Shown piece by piece: positions 1 to 9,992 of a stretch of 43,454 bases of DNA. The position numbers and the translations under genes are program-made. The notes under the pieces were generated by a model. That model was given only the letters and a program-made list of their open reading frames with translations, ran no database searches and had not been told where the DNA came from. The stretch covers positions 1-43,454 of the forward strand of contig JASHOL010000084.1 of the NCBI GenBank assembly GCA_030041135.1, written 5' to 3'. This DNA is from Streptosporangiaceae bacterium (GTDB lineage Bacteria > Actinomycetota > Actinomycetes > Streptosporangiales > Streptosporangiaceae). The first letter of the stretch is position 1. Each line of letters opens with the position of its first letter.

Positions 1-87
1 CTCGCGCGCCTGGGCAACGGCAGCCAGCACGGCGGCCAGGCGGAGCCGGTGCTCCCGGTCATCGACCCTGGCGACGCTAAGCGCTGA
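1..87 (+). CDS. C-terminal fragment of an upstream gene (unidentified)
   Basis: Frame 1 is open from the window edge to a TGA at 85-87 and encodes 28 residues ending PVIDPGDAKR. The third positions are GC-rich, as in real genes here. The fragment carries no motif that identifies it. In many actinobacteria the gene just upstream of atpI encodes an undecaprenyl-phosphate N-acetylglucosaminyl transferase of the MraY/WecA type, so this may be the hydrophilic tail of such a protein. That is inference from gene order only. Confidence 0.4.
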   Translation, partial: LARLGNGSQHGGQAEPVLPVIDPGDAKR

Positions 88-262
88 GGTGGGCTCGCCT
101 TCTGGCTGTCGGAGTTCGCAGTGCCCGCGGGCGCGCCATCCTGGCCGGGCGGTCGCTGCGAGCGCGCTCGTGACTCTGGCTCAACCCTCTCTTGACCGAC
201 GTTGGGGATGCCCTTGAATGCGGCTCTGACCTGGCCAAACTCGGGCGGTGTTTGAGTGCTTA

Positions 263-277
263 GTCACAATAGGTGAC
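263..277. promoter_or_regulatory. Inverted repeat GTCAC-N5-GTGAC upstream of atpI
   Basis: The sequence reads GTCACAATAGGTGAC, two 5-base arms around a 5-base centre. It lies 27 bases upstream of the Crp-like site at 304-319. It may be a transcription-factor site, or a chance repeat in a region rich in GTGA/TCAC words. Confidence 0.3.
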
Positions 278-303
278 CTGCTGAGCAACAACGCCGGAGA
301 GCT

Positions 304-319
304 TGTGATATCTTTCACG
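304..319. promoter_or_regulatory. Candidate Crp/GlxR-type operator before the atp operon
   Basis: The sequence TGTGATATCTTTCACG fits the Crp-family pattern TGTGA-N6-TCACA in nine of ten arm positions. It lies about 160 bases upstream of atpI. Crp/GlxR-type regulators bind sites of this form in actinobacteria, and respiratory genes are among their known targets. That this site works, and that it controls the atp operon, is inference. A second site of the same form lies at 17642-17657. Confidence 0.45.
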
Positions 320-479
320 AGCACCCACCCGTGGTGCAGTGCAAGTCCCGTGATACGTTGCGCTCACCTGGCAACCCACTGACAGGGGCTCGTAGAACGG
401 GGCATTTTTGCGACCGCGGGCGACCTTCAATATGGCTCCACCAGAAGAGCTTCTGACGACATCCGGAGTTTGCTGAAAG

Positions 480-881
480 ATGCTGGCGAACATCGCCCCG
501 ATGGCGCGGCGATCCGCACTCGTGACCGCCGCGGCGGGCGCCATCATGCTCGCGATCAGCGTCACGGCCGGTGTCAAGGGCGTGCTCGCAGCCGCGTTTG
601 CGGTCGGGCTCGTGGCAGCATTCTTCGGTCTCACCGCGCTGGCGTTCTTCCTCGGCGCGAAGGTCAGCCCGCAGGCGATGGCGGGCGCGGGCATGACCAT
701 GTACTTCGTCAAGATCCTGGCGCTGCTGGTCCTCGTCAGCGTCTTCCGCAACAGCACCGCGTTCAGCGGGGTCGTGTTCGGAGTGACCGTCATCGTTCTC
801 GTCCTCGTGTACCAGGCAGCGCTCGTGGTCACGTGGAACCGGACGAAGATGCTTTATGTCGAGCCGGACGGAGAACGATGA
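480..881 (+). CDS. atpI: AtpI-like ATP synthase assembly membrane protein (133 aa)
   Basis: This is a small hydrophobic protein with four predicted membrane segments (about residues 12-29, 33-58, 72-89 and 97-117) and a short charged tail, as in the ATP synthase protein I family. AtpI proteins help assemble the c-ring and are not part of the finished enzyme. It is the first gene of the atp operon. The ATG at 480 follows GGAG at 465-468 with 11 bases between. Its sequence is not well conserved, so the call rests on topology, size and position before atpB. Confidence 0.65.
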   Translation: MLANIAPMARRSALVTAAAGAIMLAISVTAGVKGVLAAAFAVGLVAAFFGLTALAFFLGAKVSPQAMAGAGMTMYFVKILALLVLVSVFRNSTAFSGVVFGVTVIVLVLVYQAALVVTWNRTKMLYVEPDGER

Positions 882-966
882 CCCGTGGCTGCGACATGGA
901 CCCCGGACGGCGGATCGCGGCCCGCGGCAGATGCTGCGTGCGGCCGGTCGGCCAGGGATGGCAGCC

Positions 967-1185
967 ATGACCGGGACCGGCCAGCCAGCACCGGACCAGC
1001 CTCCGCAGCACGCGGGCGAAGGCTGGCGAGTATTCAGCTCCATGATCGCGGGCATGGTCATCTATGGCGGGATCGGCTGGCTCATCGGACACTGGACCGG
1101 GATTTCTGTCCTGTTCCCGCTCGGCATGCTCTTCGGGATCGTGCTGTCGCTCCTAATGATCATTTTCAAGTTCAGCAGGTCCTGA
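967..1185 (+). CDS. AtpZ/AtpI-family small membrane protein (72 aa)
   Basis: The protein has a short polar N-terminus rich in P and Q and then two membrane helices (about residues 24-40 and 43-67) separated by the loop GHWTG. This resembles the AtpZ/AtpI family (PF09527) found just before atpB, whose members have been linked to ion transport and F0 assembly. Upstream in-frame starts exist at 856, 931 and 958. The ATG at 967 was chosen because AGGGA at 955-959 is well spaced and because family members start shortly before the first helix. Starting at 856 would overlap atpI by 26 bases. Confidence 0.6.
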   Translation: MTGTGQPAPDQPPQHAGEGWRVFSSMIAGMVIYGGIGWLIGHWTGISVLFPLGMLFGIVLSLLMIIFKFSRS

Positions 1186-1333
1186 CCTGCCCGGATTCGA
1201 CCGTGTTTATCGTTCCGGTGACCCCGGGCGCGGGCTGGCCGGCCAATTGCGCCATGATGACTCACCTTGACCTGCAGCGTCTTGCGCAGCGGCGCGCGAC
1301 GGCTTGCCCGCGACAGCCCGGAGAGGTAACCCG

Positions 1334-2146
1334 GTGAATCACGTAGTTGCGGTTCAGGCCGCCGGAAGCTGCCAGCACGTCCTGGAGGGCTGCCCCTACC
1401 CGGCACCATCGATCACGGACTTCTACTTCCGGCCGATATTCACCATCGGCGTCTTCCGCTTCGACAAGCCGATGCTGCTGGTGCTGCTCAGCACCCTGAT
1501 CGTGGTGGGGTTCTTCTGGGCCGCGTTCAGGAAGCCGCAGCTCATTCCCCGTGGCGTCCAGAACCTCGGTGAGCTCGGCATCTTGTTTGTCAGGGACCAG
1601 ATCCTGCGACCTCAGCTTGGCAAACGGGGCGACAACTGGCTTCCGTTCCTGACCTCGCTGTTCTTCTTCATCTGGGTCAACAACATCTTCGGGCTCATCC
1701 CGATCCTGTACTTCCCGGCCACCTCCCGGTACGAGTACCCGGCCATTCTCACCGTCATGGTGTGGGTGCTCTACATGGGCATCGGCATGTGGAAGCAGGG
1801 GCCGATTCGCTACATGAAGGCCCTGTGTGTGCCGGAAGGCGCGCCGCTCTTGCTCTTGCCGCTGCTGGCGCCGATCGAGTTCCTGTCCAATGTCTTCGTC
1901 CGGCCGTTGACGCTGTCGGTCCGGTTGTTCGCGAACATGCTGGCCGGACACGTGCTGCTGGCGGTGTTCGCGCTCGCTACCTGGTACCTGCTGACCTTGC
2001 ATTATCAGCTTGTGTTCTCGGTCTTCTCCTTCCTCGTCCTCGTCGCGCTGACGCTACTCGAGCTGCTGATCCAGCTCCTGCAGGCATTTATCTTCACGAT
2101 CCTGACCGCGTTTTATATCTCGGGCGCGTACGAGCCCGCGCACTGA
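1334..2146 (+). CDS. atpB: F0 ATP synthase subunit a (270 aa)
   Basis: This integral membrane subunit forms the two proton half-channels beside the c-ring. The diagnostic motif SVRLFANMLAGH carries the essential arginine (Arg197 here, equivalent to Arg210 in E. coli), and the C-terminal segment LLELLIQLLQAFIFTIL is typical. There are five or six hydrophobic helices. The GTG start at 1334 follows GGAGAGG at 1320-1326. A TTG at 1304 would add ten residues without a ribosome site. The length is normal for actinobacteria. It lies 148 bases after the AtpZ-like gene and 61 before atpE. Confidence 0.96.
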   Translation: MNHVVAVQAAGSCQHVLEGCPYPAPSITDFYFRPIFTIGVFRFDKPMLLVLLSTLIVVGFFWAAFRKPQLIPRGVQNLGELGILFVRDQILRPQLGKRGDNWLPFLTSLFFFIWVNNIFGLIPILYFPATSRYEYPAILTVMVWVLYMGIGMWKQGPIRYMKALCVPEGAPLLLLPLLAPIEFLSNVFVRPLTLSVRLFANMLAGHVLLAVFALATWYLLTLHYQLVFSVFSFLVLVALTLLELLIQLLQAFIFTILTAFYISGAYEPAH

Positions 2147-2189
2147 TCCGACCTCCATTAAGAAAAAGCCGGCGTCATGGCTGGCCTGA

Positions 2190-2498
<309 letters not shown>

Positions 2499-2520
2499 CG
2501 GGCGCCCGGAGGTAGCCGCC

Positions 2521-3087
2521 ATGCTTCACCACCTGGCCATCGTGAATCCCCCGCAGCCCGGGAACCCGCTCGTTCCGAGCTGGACCGAGGTCATCTGGGG
2601 TGGCATCGCGTTCCTGATCGTGTTCGTCGCGCTATGGCGGGTGCTCCTGCCGCGGATCACCAAGACCCTGCAGGAGCGCACCGACGCCATCGAGGGCGGC
2701 ATCGAGCGGGCCAACGCGGCGCAGAATGAAGCCAATCGCCTGGTCGATGACTACAAAGCGCAGCTCGCCGAAGCCAGGCACGATGCCGCTCGGCAGCGCG
2801 AGCAGGCGCTTGAAGAAGGGGCCAGGATCATCGCCGAAAAGCGCCAGGAGGCCGAGGAAGAGGCCAGGCGGATCATCGCGGCGGCTCATACCCAGATCGA
2901 CGCCGATCGCCAGCAGGCGTTCGCCTCCCTGCGGGCCGAGGTTGGCACGCTGGCCGTCCAGCTGGCTAGCAAGATCGTTGGTGAGTCGCTGGAGGATGAG
3001 GCCAGGCAGAGCCGGGTTGTCGATCGGTTCCTCGCCGACCTCGACTCCAGCCAGAGCACGGCGTCAGGAGCCCGGGCTTCGTCATGA
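2521..3087 (+). CDS. atpF: F0 ATP synthase subunit b (188 aa)
   Basis: This is the peripheral-stalk subunit. One membrane helix near the N-terminus (about 23-43) is followed by a long charged helix (50-170) rich in E, A, R and Q, which forms the stator coiled coil. GGAGGT at 2508-2513 precedes the ATG. The gene is separate from atpH, unlike the fused b-delta protein of Mycobacterium. The stop overlaps the atpH start (ATGA), implying coupled translation. Confidence 0.95.
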   Translation: MLHHLAIVNPPQPGNPLVPSWTEVIWGGIAFLIVFVALWRVLLPRITKTLQERTDAIEGGIERANAAQNEANRLVDDYKAQLAEARHDAARQREQALEEGARIIAEKRQEAEEEARRIIAAAHTQIDADRQQAFASLRAEVGTLAVQLASKIVGESLEDEARQSRVVDRFLADLDSSQSTASGARASS

Positions 3088-3899
3088 GGGGCATGAGCAG
3101 GACTTCCATCGCCGAGCTCGAAGAACGGCTTGAGCCGCTCGTCGGCGACCCGCGGGCCGCGACCACGCTCGGCAATGAGCTCTTCGCCGCGGCGGGCGTG
3201 CTGGCCAGCCAGCCGGCGCTGCGCCGGGCCCTCGGCGACCCGTCCCGCTCGGCGCAGGCCAGGGCCGAGCTTGCCCAGGCCGTGTTCCGCGGCAAGGTCA
3301 GCGACGCCGCGTCAGGTCTAATCGCGGCCGTGGCCGCGGCCCGGTGGTCGGCTCCGGGTGACCTGACCGATGCGATCGAGCAGCTTGCCGTGCAGGCGAT
3401 CGTCGCCGCGGCCGAGCACGAGGGCCGGCTGGACGATCTCGAGGACGAGCTGTTCAGGTTCGGTCGCGTCGTCGTCAGCGAGCCGGACCTGCGGATCGCG
3501 CTCACGAACCCGTTCCTGCCTGGCGACGCGAAGCGCGACCTGCTCGACGACCTGCTGGCCGCCAAGGTGACCCCGGAGGCCCTGCGCCTGATCACCGCGG
3601 CGGCCGTGAACCCGCTCGGGCGCAGCCTCGACGTGAGCCTGGAGGAATACGCCAGGCTGGCGGCGCGCAGGCGCGAACGGCTTGTCGCCGAGGTCCACGT
3701 CGCGGTGCCGCTGACCGACCGGCAGCGCAGCCGGCTGGCCGCCGCGCTTGGCACTGCGTACGGGCACCAGGTGCACCTGAACGTGGTCCTCGACCCGAAG
3801 GTGGCGGGCGGGATGACGGTCAGGGTCGGGGATGACCTGATCGACGGCAGCGTGGCAACCCGGCTAGCCGAGGCGGGGCGCAGACTGGTGGCCAGGTGA
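3084..3899 (+). CDS. atpH: F1 ATP synthase subunit delta (271 aa)
   Basis: This soluble subunit joins the peripheral stalk to the alpha3beta3 head. The C-terminal part is the conserved OSCP/delta region, with the pattern [21 protein letters not shown] in a close variant at about 234-256. The protein is longer than the 177-residue E. coli delta, as is usual in non-mycobacterial actinobacteria. The start overlaps the atpF stop and is supported by translational coupling. An ATG nine bases further on is an alternative. Confidence 0.93.
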   Translation: MRGMSRTSIAELEERLEPLVGDPRAATTLGNELFAAAGVLASQPALRRALGDPSRSAQARAELAQAVFRGKVSDAASGLIAAVAAARWSAPGDLTDAIEQLAVQAIVAAAEHEGRLDDLEDELFRFGRVVVSEPDLRIALTNPFLPGDAKRDLLDDLLAAKVTPEALRLITAAAVNPLGRSLDVSLEEYARLAARRRERLVAEVHVAVPLTDRQRSRLAAALGTAYGHQVHLNVVLDPKVAGGMTVRVGDDLIDGSVATRLAEAGRRLVAR

Positions 3900-4051
3900 G
3901 CAAGCAGCCGGCCCAGCCAGAGGGACAAGGCCGGGACGAGCCAGGACCGGCCCGCCCGCGTCGGCGGGCCCGCCAGGCACACGACGAACGACCGCAGACT
4001 CCTGACCGACAACCGCAGACTCCCGACACAGACGAGAAGGACACGAGGAAG

Positions 4052-5713
4052 ATGGCGGAGCTGACAATCCGGCCGGAAGAGATCCGCAGCGCTCTCCAGC
4101 GTTTCGTCGAGGCTTACGAGCCCGGAACTGCCTCCACCGAGGAGGTCGGCGCTGTCGTCGAGTGCGGCGACGGCATCGCGAGGGTCTCCGGCCTCCCATC
4201 GGTCATGGCCAACGAACTGCTGGAGTTCGAGGACGGCACCCGCGGCATCGCGCTGAACCTGGACGTCAGGGAGATCGGCGTCGTCATTCTCGGCGAGTTC
4301 TATCAGATCGAGGAAGGCCAGCGGGTCAAGCGAACCGGCGAGGTGCTCTCGGTGCCGGTCGGCGACGGGTACCTCGGCCGCGTCGTCGGCCCGCTAGGCG
4401 CGCCGCTGGACGGCCTCGGCCCGATTCAGGGCACGCTCGAACTACGCCAGCTTGAACTACAGGCTCCGTCGGTGGTCCAGCGCAAGAAGGTCGCCGAGCC
4501 GCTGCAGACCGGTATCAAGGCCATCGACGCCATTACCCCGATCGGCCGGGGTCAGCGGGAGCTGATCATCGGCGACCGCCAGACCGGCAAGACGACGATC
4601 GCGATCGACACGATCATCAATCAGAAGCAGAACTGGGACTCGGGCGACCCGAAGCGGCAGGTCCGCTGCATCTATGTCGCCATCGGCCAGAAGGGCTCCA
4701 CTATCTCGTCGGTCCGCGCCGCCCTGGAAGACGCGGGCGCGCTCGAATACACCACGATCGTGATGGCCCCGGCGTCCGACCCGGCCGGCTACAAGTACAT
4801 CGCGCCCTACACCGGTTCGGCCATCGGCCAGAACTGGATGTACCAGGGCAAGCATGTCCTGATCGTGTTCGACGACCTCACCAAGCAGGCCGAGGCCTAC
4901 CGTGCCATCTCGCTGCTGCTGCGCCGCCCGCCCGGCCGCGAGGCCTACCCCGGTGACGTGTTCTACCTGCACTCGCGGCTGCTCGAGCGCTGCGCGAAGC
5001 TGTCCGACGAGATGGGCGGCGGGTCGATGACCGGTCTGCCAATTATCGAGACCAAGGCGAACGACGTGTCGGCCTACATCCCGACCAACGTCATCTCGAT
5101 CACCGACGGCCAGATCTTCCTGGAGTCTGACCTGTTCAACTCCGGCGTCAGGCCCGCCATCAACGTCGGGATCTCGGTGTCTCGCGTCGGCGGCGACGCG
5201 CAGATCAAGGCGATGAAGAAGGTCGCGGGCGGCCTGAAGCTGGCGCTGTCGCAGTACCGCGACCTGGAGGCGTTCGCCTCGTTCTCCTCCGACCTGGACC
5301 CGGCCTCCCGCGCCCAGCTGGACCGGGGCGCGCGCCTGGTCGAGCTGCTCAAGCAGCCGCAGTACAGTCCGTACCCAGTCGAGCGCCAGGTGGTCGCCAT
5401 ATGGGCCGGCGCCAATGGCTATCTCGACGACGTGCCGGTGGAGGACGTCCGCCGGTTCGAGAACGAGTTCCTCGACGACGTCCAGCTCAACCAGCCCGGC
5501 ATCTACGACGCGATCCGGGAGACTGGCGATCTGAAGGACGACACTGTCGTCGCGCTCAAGGACGCGGTCGACGACTTCCGCCGCCGGTTCGAGAAGAGCG
5601 ACGGCGAGCTGCTCGTGACCGACGAACCCGAGAAGCCGCTGGACGAAGAGGACGTGGATCAGCTGACGCTCAAGCGACGCCGCGTCCCGCCACCGCCGGC
5701 GCAGGCCCAGTAA
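4052..5713 (+). CDS. atpA: F1 ATP synthase subunit alpha (553 aa)
   Basis: This is the non-catalytic nucleotide-binding subunit of the F1 head. It begins [15 protein letters not shown]. The P-loop GDRQTGKT is at 174-181, [11 protein letters not shown] provides the Walker B strand, and the segment [20 protein letters not shown] is typical. The ATG at 4052 matches the usual N-terminus and follows AAGGA at 4037-4041. The same frame is open back to a GTG at 3896 that overlaps the atpH stop as GTGA. Using it would add 52 low-complexity charged residues (see findings). The C-terminus has an acidic then basic/proline tail. Confidence 0.95.
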   Translation: MAELTIRPEEIRSALQRFVEAYEPGTASTEEVGAVVECGDGIARVSGLPSVMANELLEFEDGTRGIALNLDVREIGVVILGEFYQIEEGQRVKRTGEVLSVPVGDGYLGRVVGPLGAPLDGLGPIQGTLELRQLELQAPSVVQRKKVAEPLQTGIKAIDAITPIGRGQRELIIGDRQTGKTTIAIDTIINQKQNWDSGDPKRQVRCIYVAIGQKGSTISSVRAALEDAGALEYTTIVMAPASDPAGYKYIAPYTGSAIGQNWMYQGKHVLIVFDDLTKQAEAYRAISLLLRRPPGREAYPGDVFYLHSRLLERCAKLSDEMGGGSMTGLPIIETKANDVSAYIPTNVISITDGQIFLESDLFNSGVRPAINVGISVSRVGGDAQIKAMKKVAGGLKLALSQYRDLEAFASFSSDLDPASRAQLDRGARLVELLKQPQYSPYPVERQVVAIWAGANGYLDDVPVEDVRRFENEFLDDVQLNQPGIYDAIRETGDLKDDTVVALKDAVDDFRRRFEKSDGELLVTDEPEKPLDEEDVDQLTLKRRRVPPPPAQAQ

Positions 5714-5729
5714 AGCGAGAGCACCCAGC

Positions 5730-6635
5730 ATGGCAGCCCAGCTTCGTGCCGTACGGCGGCGGATCCGCAGTGTCCAGTCCACCGCCAAGATCACGCGCGC
5801 CCAGGAGCTGATCGCGTCCTCGCGCATCATCAAGGCGCAGCAGCGACTGCACGCGGCGCAGCCGTACGCGCGCGAGATCACCAGGGCGGTCGAGGCCGTT
5901 GTCAGCCGGTCGGCCAACGTCGACCATCCCCTGACCCGGCCGGTGGAGAACCCGTCCAGGTCCGCGATCCTCATCCTGACCAGCGACCGCGGATTCTGCG
6001 GCGGCTTCAACTCGAACGTGCTGCGCGAGGCACAGGGTCTGCGTTCGCTGCTGGAATCTCGGCGCGTCCAGCCAGTGACGTTCGTGGCCGGCCGCAAGGG
6101 CATCACGTGGCACCGGTTCCGCAACCGCGAGGTTGCCGCTGACTGGAGCGGCTTCTCTGACACCCCCAGGCAGGGGAACGCGGCCGAGATCACCTCGGCG
6201 CTGCTCGACGCCTACAGTCGTCCGGCGCCTGAGGGAGGCGTGGACGAGATCCACGTGGTCTACACCGAGTTCATTTCCATGCTGACGCAGCGGGCAGTCG
6301 TACGCCGGCTCCTGCCGCTGCATATAGAAGAGACCGACGAGCTGCCACCAGGCGGTCCGATGCCGGTCTACGAGTTCGAGCCGTCACCGCCGGATGTTCT
6401 CAACGCGCTCCTGCCGTGGTATGTGGAGAGCAGGCTGTTCCACGCGCTGCTGGAGTCGGCTGCGTCCGAGATAGCGGCGCGGCGGCGGGCGATGAAGTCG
6501 GCTACGGACAACGCAAATGAACTGATCGAGAAGCTCACCAGGGATGCGAACAAGGCACGGCAGGCCGAGATCACTCAGGAAATCAGCGAGATCGTCGGCG
6601 GCGCCAACGCGCTGGCCGCCGCGAACAGGGAGTAA
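5730..6635 (+). CDS. atpG: F1 ATP synthase subunit gamma (301 aa)
   Basis: This is the central rotating shaft. The N-terminal helix (MAAQLRAVRRRIRSVQSTAKIT) and the C-terminal helix with ATDNANELIEKLT are the two halves of its antiparallel coiled coil. The Rossmann-like middle contains TSDRGFCGGFN (83-93). The length and central insertions are normal for actinobacteria. It starts 16 bases after atpA and its stop directly abuts the region of atpD starts. Confidence 0.95.
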   Translation: MAAQLRAVRRRIRSVQSTAKITRAQELIASSRIIKAQQRLHAAQPYAREITRAVEAVVSRSANVDHPLTRPVENPSRSAILILTSDRGFCGGFNSNVLREAQGLRSLLESRRVQPVTFVAGRKGITWHRFRNREVAADWSGFSDTPRQGNAAEITSALLDAYSRPAPEGGVDEIHVVYTEFISMLTQRAVVRRLLPLHIEETDELPPGGPMPVYEFEPSPPDVLNALLPWYVESRLFHALLESAASEIAARRRAMKSATDNANELIEKLTRDANKARQAEITQEISEIVGGANALAAANRE

Positions 6636-8105
<1,470 letters not shown>

Positions 8106-8169
8106 CGGAGTCGCGCGAAGTGAGCACCGTGACCGCGGCCCGCGCGGCGGAGCCGGGCGGGGTGCGGTC

Positions 8170-8574
8170 GTGACGCTGTCCGTGGAGCTCGTGCAGCCGG
8201 AGGGCGAGATCTGGGCCGGCGAAGCCGAGATGGTCATCGCCAGGACGCTCGACGGCGAGATTGGGCTCCTGACTAACCACGCGCCGGTGATCGGGATCCT
8301 GGCCGAGGGCAGCACCGTCCAGATACGCCCGCGGGATTCAAGCGCTGCGGACGTATTCGCCGCGGTCACGGGCGGGTTTGTCTCGATGGCCGATAACCGT
8401 GTGTCTATCCTGGCCAGGCAGGCACAACTCGGCACGGATGTGAACGTCCAGATGGCCCAGGCCGAACTGGACCGGGCGCTCGAGGCGGCGGGTCCGGCCG
8501 CCGGCGGACCTGAAGAGCCGGCCGACGTCCGGTATTACCGAGCCCTGCTGCACGCCGCGGGCCAGGCCGGCTGA
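8170..8574 (+). CDS. atpC: F1 ATP synthase subunit epsilon (134 aa)
   Basis: The beta-sandwich domain (1-85) has the characteristic segment GEIGLLTNHAPVIGILAEG, and a C-terminal helical region follows. This subunit sits at the foot of gamma and can brake ATP hydrolysis. The GTG at 8170 is the only sensible start. The 64-base gap from atpD is larger than the other gaps in the F1 part of the operon and shows no hairpin. Confidence 0.92.
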   Translation: MTLSVELVQPEGEIWAGEAEMVIARTLDGEIGLLTNHAPVIGILAEGSTVQIRPRDSSAADVFAAVTGGFVSMADNRVSILARQAQLGTDVNVQMAQAELDRALEAAGPAAGGPEEPADVRYYRALLHAAGQAG

Positions 8575-8608
8575 CTAGGTCAGTCGAGCGGCGCGGGGCA
8601 GAGCGAGA

Positions 8609-9064
8609 GTGTCAGGTCAGCTTGTCGTCGCGGTTACCCTCATTCTCAGCGCGTTCGCGGTAGCCGCCGTCGCTCTCATCGTCCGGCAAGCCCTGATCAG
8701 CCGGCGCGGCGGGGTGGTCGAATGCGCGCTGCGCCGGGCTCCTGGCGCACCCTGGCGGCACGGGCAGGCCGAGTACCAGCGCGGCCAGCTCAGCTGGCAC
8801 CGGTCACTGAGTTTCCGACTGCGGCCAGAGGTCGTGCTCGATCGCGCCGGGTTGCGGATACTGCGCACCAGGCCGCCGTCTGCCCCGGAGGTGGCCCAGC
8901 TCGGACCGTGCACGATCATCGCAGAGTGCGCCTCACTGGCCGGGCCGCCGGCCGGAGCACGACAAGCTGACCAGCGGCTGGTCGAGCTGGCCATGACCGA
9001 GGCGGCGCTCACCGGACTGCTGGCCTGGCTCGAGTCCTCCCCGCAGTTCTACCTGCGCTCCTGA
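8609..9064 (+). CDS. DUF2550 family membrane-anchored protein (151 aa)
   Basis: This is an actinobacterial family regularly found directly downstream of atpC; its function is not established. One N-terminal membrane helix (about 5-26) is followed by a basic patch (RRGG) and then a cytoplasmic domain with LRRAPGAPWRHGQAEY and SFRLRPEVVLDRAGLRI, both typical of the family. The GTG start at 8609 follows GAGCGAGA. The position 34 bases after atpC suggests transcription with the atp operon. Confidence 0.8.
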   Translation: MSGQLVVAVTLILSAFAVAAVALIVRQALISRRGGVVECALRRAPGAPWRHGQAEYQRGQLSWHRSLSFRLRPEVVLDRAGLRILRTRPPSAPEVAQLGPCTIIAECASLAGPPAGARQADQRLVELAMTEAALTGLLAWLESSPQFYLRS

Positions 9065-9108
9065 CCATCGGCGACTTGCCGGCATCTGCTCGCGGCTGGG
9101 CTCCGGCG

Positions 9109-9708
9109 CTAGGCCGGCCGCTCTCCGCCCGGCACCCAGAGCAGGTCGCCGTCGGGTTCGTTCACTCGGCGCGCAAGGATGAACAGCAGGTCGGACAGCC
9201 GGTTCAGGTACTTGGCGGTGAGCGGGTTCATGAGGTCGCCATGCACGTCCATCGCCGCCCAGGCGCTCCGCTCGGCCCGCCGCACGACCGTCCTGGCGAC
9301 GTGGAGCAGGGCCGAGGCCGGGCTGCCGCCCGGCAGCACGAAGCTGCGCAGTACGGGAAGGCCCTCGTTGAAGTGATCACAGGCCTGCTCGAGGCCGCGA
9401 ATGTAGCTCTGGTCGACCCGTAGCGGGGGATAGGCGGGGTTATCGGTCACTGGGTTGCACAGGTCAGCCCCGACGTCGAAGAGCTCGTTCTGGATCTTGA
9501 CGAGCGCTTGGCTTACGTCATCGGGGAGTTGGCCCATCGTGACCGCCACGCCGATCGCAGAGTTGGCCTCGTCGGTGTCTGCGTACGCGGCCAGCCGCGG
9601 ATCTGTTTTGCGGGTGCGGCTCATGTCGCCGAGTGCTGTCGTGCCGTCGTCGCCGGTCCTGGTGTAGATCCGGGAGAGCACCACGGGAGTATCACGGTCT
9701 GCGGGCAT
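9109..9708 (-). CDS. PduO-type cob(I)alamin adenosyltransferase (199 aa)
   Basis: This enzyme transfers adenosyl from ATP to cob(I)alamin, giving adenosylcobalamin. It begins MPADRDTPVVLSRIYTRTGDDGTTALGDMSR, the conserved ATP-binding start of the family (TRTGDDGTT), and contains LRSFVLPGGSPASALLHVARTVVRRAER, the region with the cobalamin/ATP-contacting arginines. The frame is open 60 codons further upstream, but that extension is arginine/proline-rich and unlike the family, so the ATG at 9706-9708 is used. Its product is the cofactor required by the mutase at 36307-38118. It faces DUF2550 convergently. Confidence 0.93.
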   Translation of the reverse strand: MPADRDTPVVLSRIYTRTGDDGTTALGDMSRTRKTDPRLAAYADTDEANSAIGVAVTMGQLPDDVSQALVKIQNELFDVGADLCNPVTDNPAYPPLRVDQSYIRGLEQACDHFNEGLPVLRSFVLPGGSPASALLHVARTVVRRAERSAWAAMDVHGDLMNPLTAKYLNRLSDLLFILARRVNEPDGDLLWVPGGERPA

Positions 9709-9895
9709 GGCCCCACCGTACCGGCTGTTCGGCAGCTTACGGAGGGCTGGCCATCGGGCGCGGCCTCGCCCAGGGCGCGGACTCGACGCGGCCCGGTTCT
9801 CGCTCAGCGGGCGGGCTGGGGGCAGCCCCCTGACCCATCCAGGCTGAGGTTTGCCTGGCCGGCGAGTCCGGCCGCCAGGACGCCTCATGAACTTG

Positions 9896-9910
9896 ACCGT
9901 AATTTACGGT
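9896..9910. promoter_or_regulatory. Perfect palindrome ACCGTAA-T-TTACGGT
   Basis: Two 7-base arms around one base form an AT-rich island in GC-rich DNA about 190 bases upstream of the PduO start. The form is typical of a dimeric HTH repressor operator. Which gene it serves is unknown: PduO is the only nearby start on its left and the structured region is on its right. Confidence 0.45.
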
Positions 9911-9992
9911 GACGAGCCGGCCGACCTGTGCCGAACCAGTGCGGTTTGGCCGATCTCAAGTGTGTAGCCGCGCTGACCTGGGGTATTCACAA

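Larger units (their letters stand above)
88..479. other. Gene-free promoter region of the atp operon
   Basis: There is no convincing ORF on either strand. The stretch holds two operator-like inverted repeats (263-277 and 304-319, listed separately) and a T-run near 405-409 followed by an AT-rich patch at 426-433 that could form part of a promoter. A possible Shine-Dalgarno sequence (GGAG, 465-468) lies 11 bases before the atpI start. It is the natural place for the atp operon promoter, but no -35/-10 pair with good spacing could be assigned. Confidence 0.5.

Noticed and set aside
4457..6193. Long minus-strand ORF (578 codons) opposite atpA/atpG
   Set aside because: It is a shadow of the atp genes caused by GC-rich codon use. 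It has no family motif and is rich in R, D, V and L, as mirror frames are.
9709..9990. Cobalamin riboswitch upstream of PduO
   Set aside because: No B12 box (GCCACTG) was found on the minus strand in the leader.
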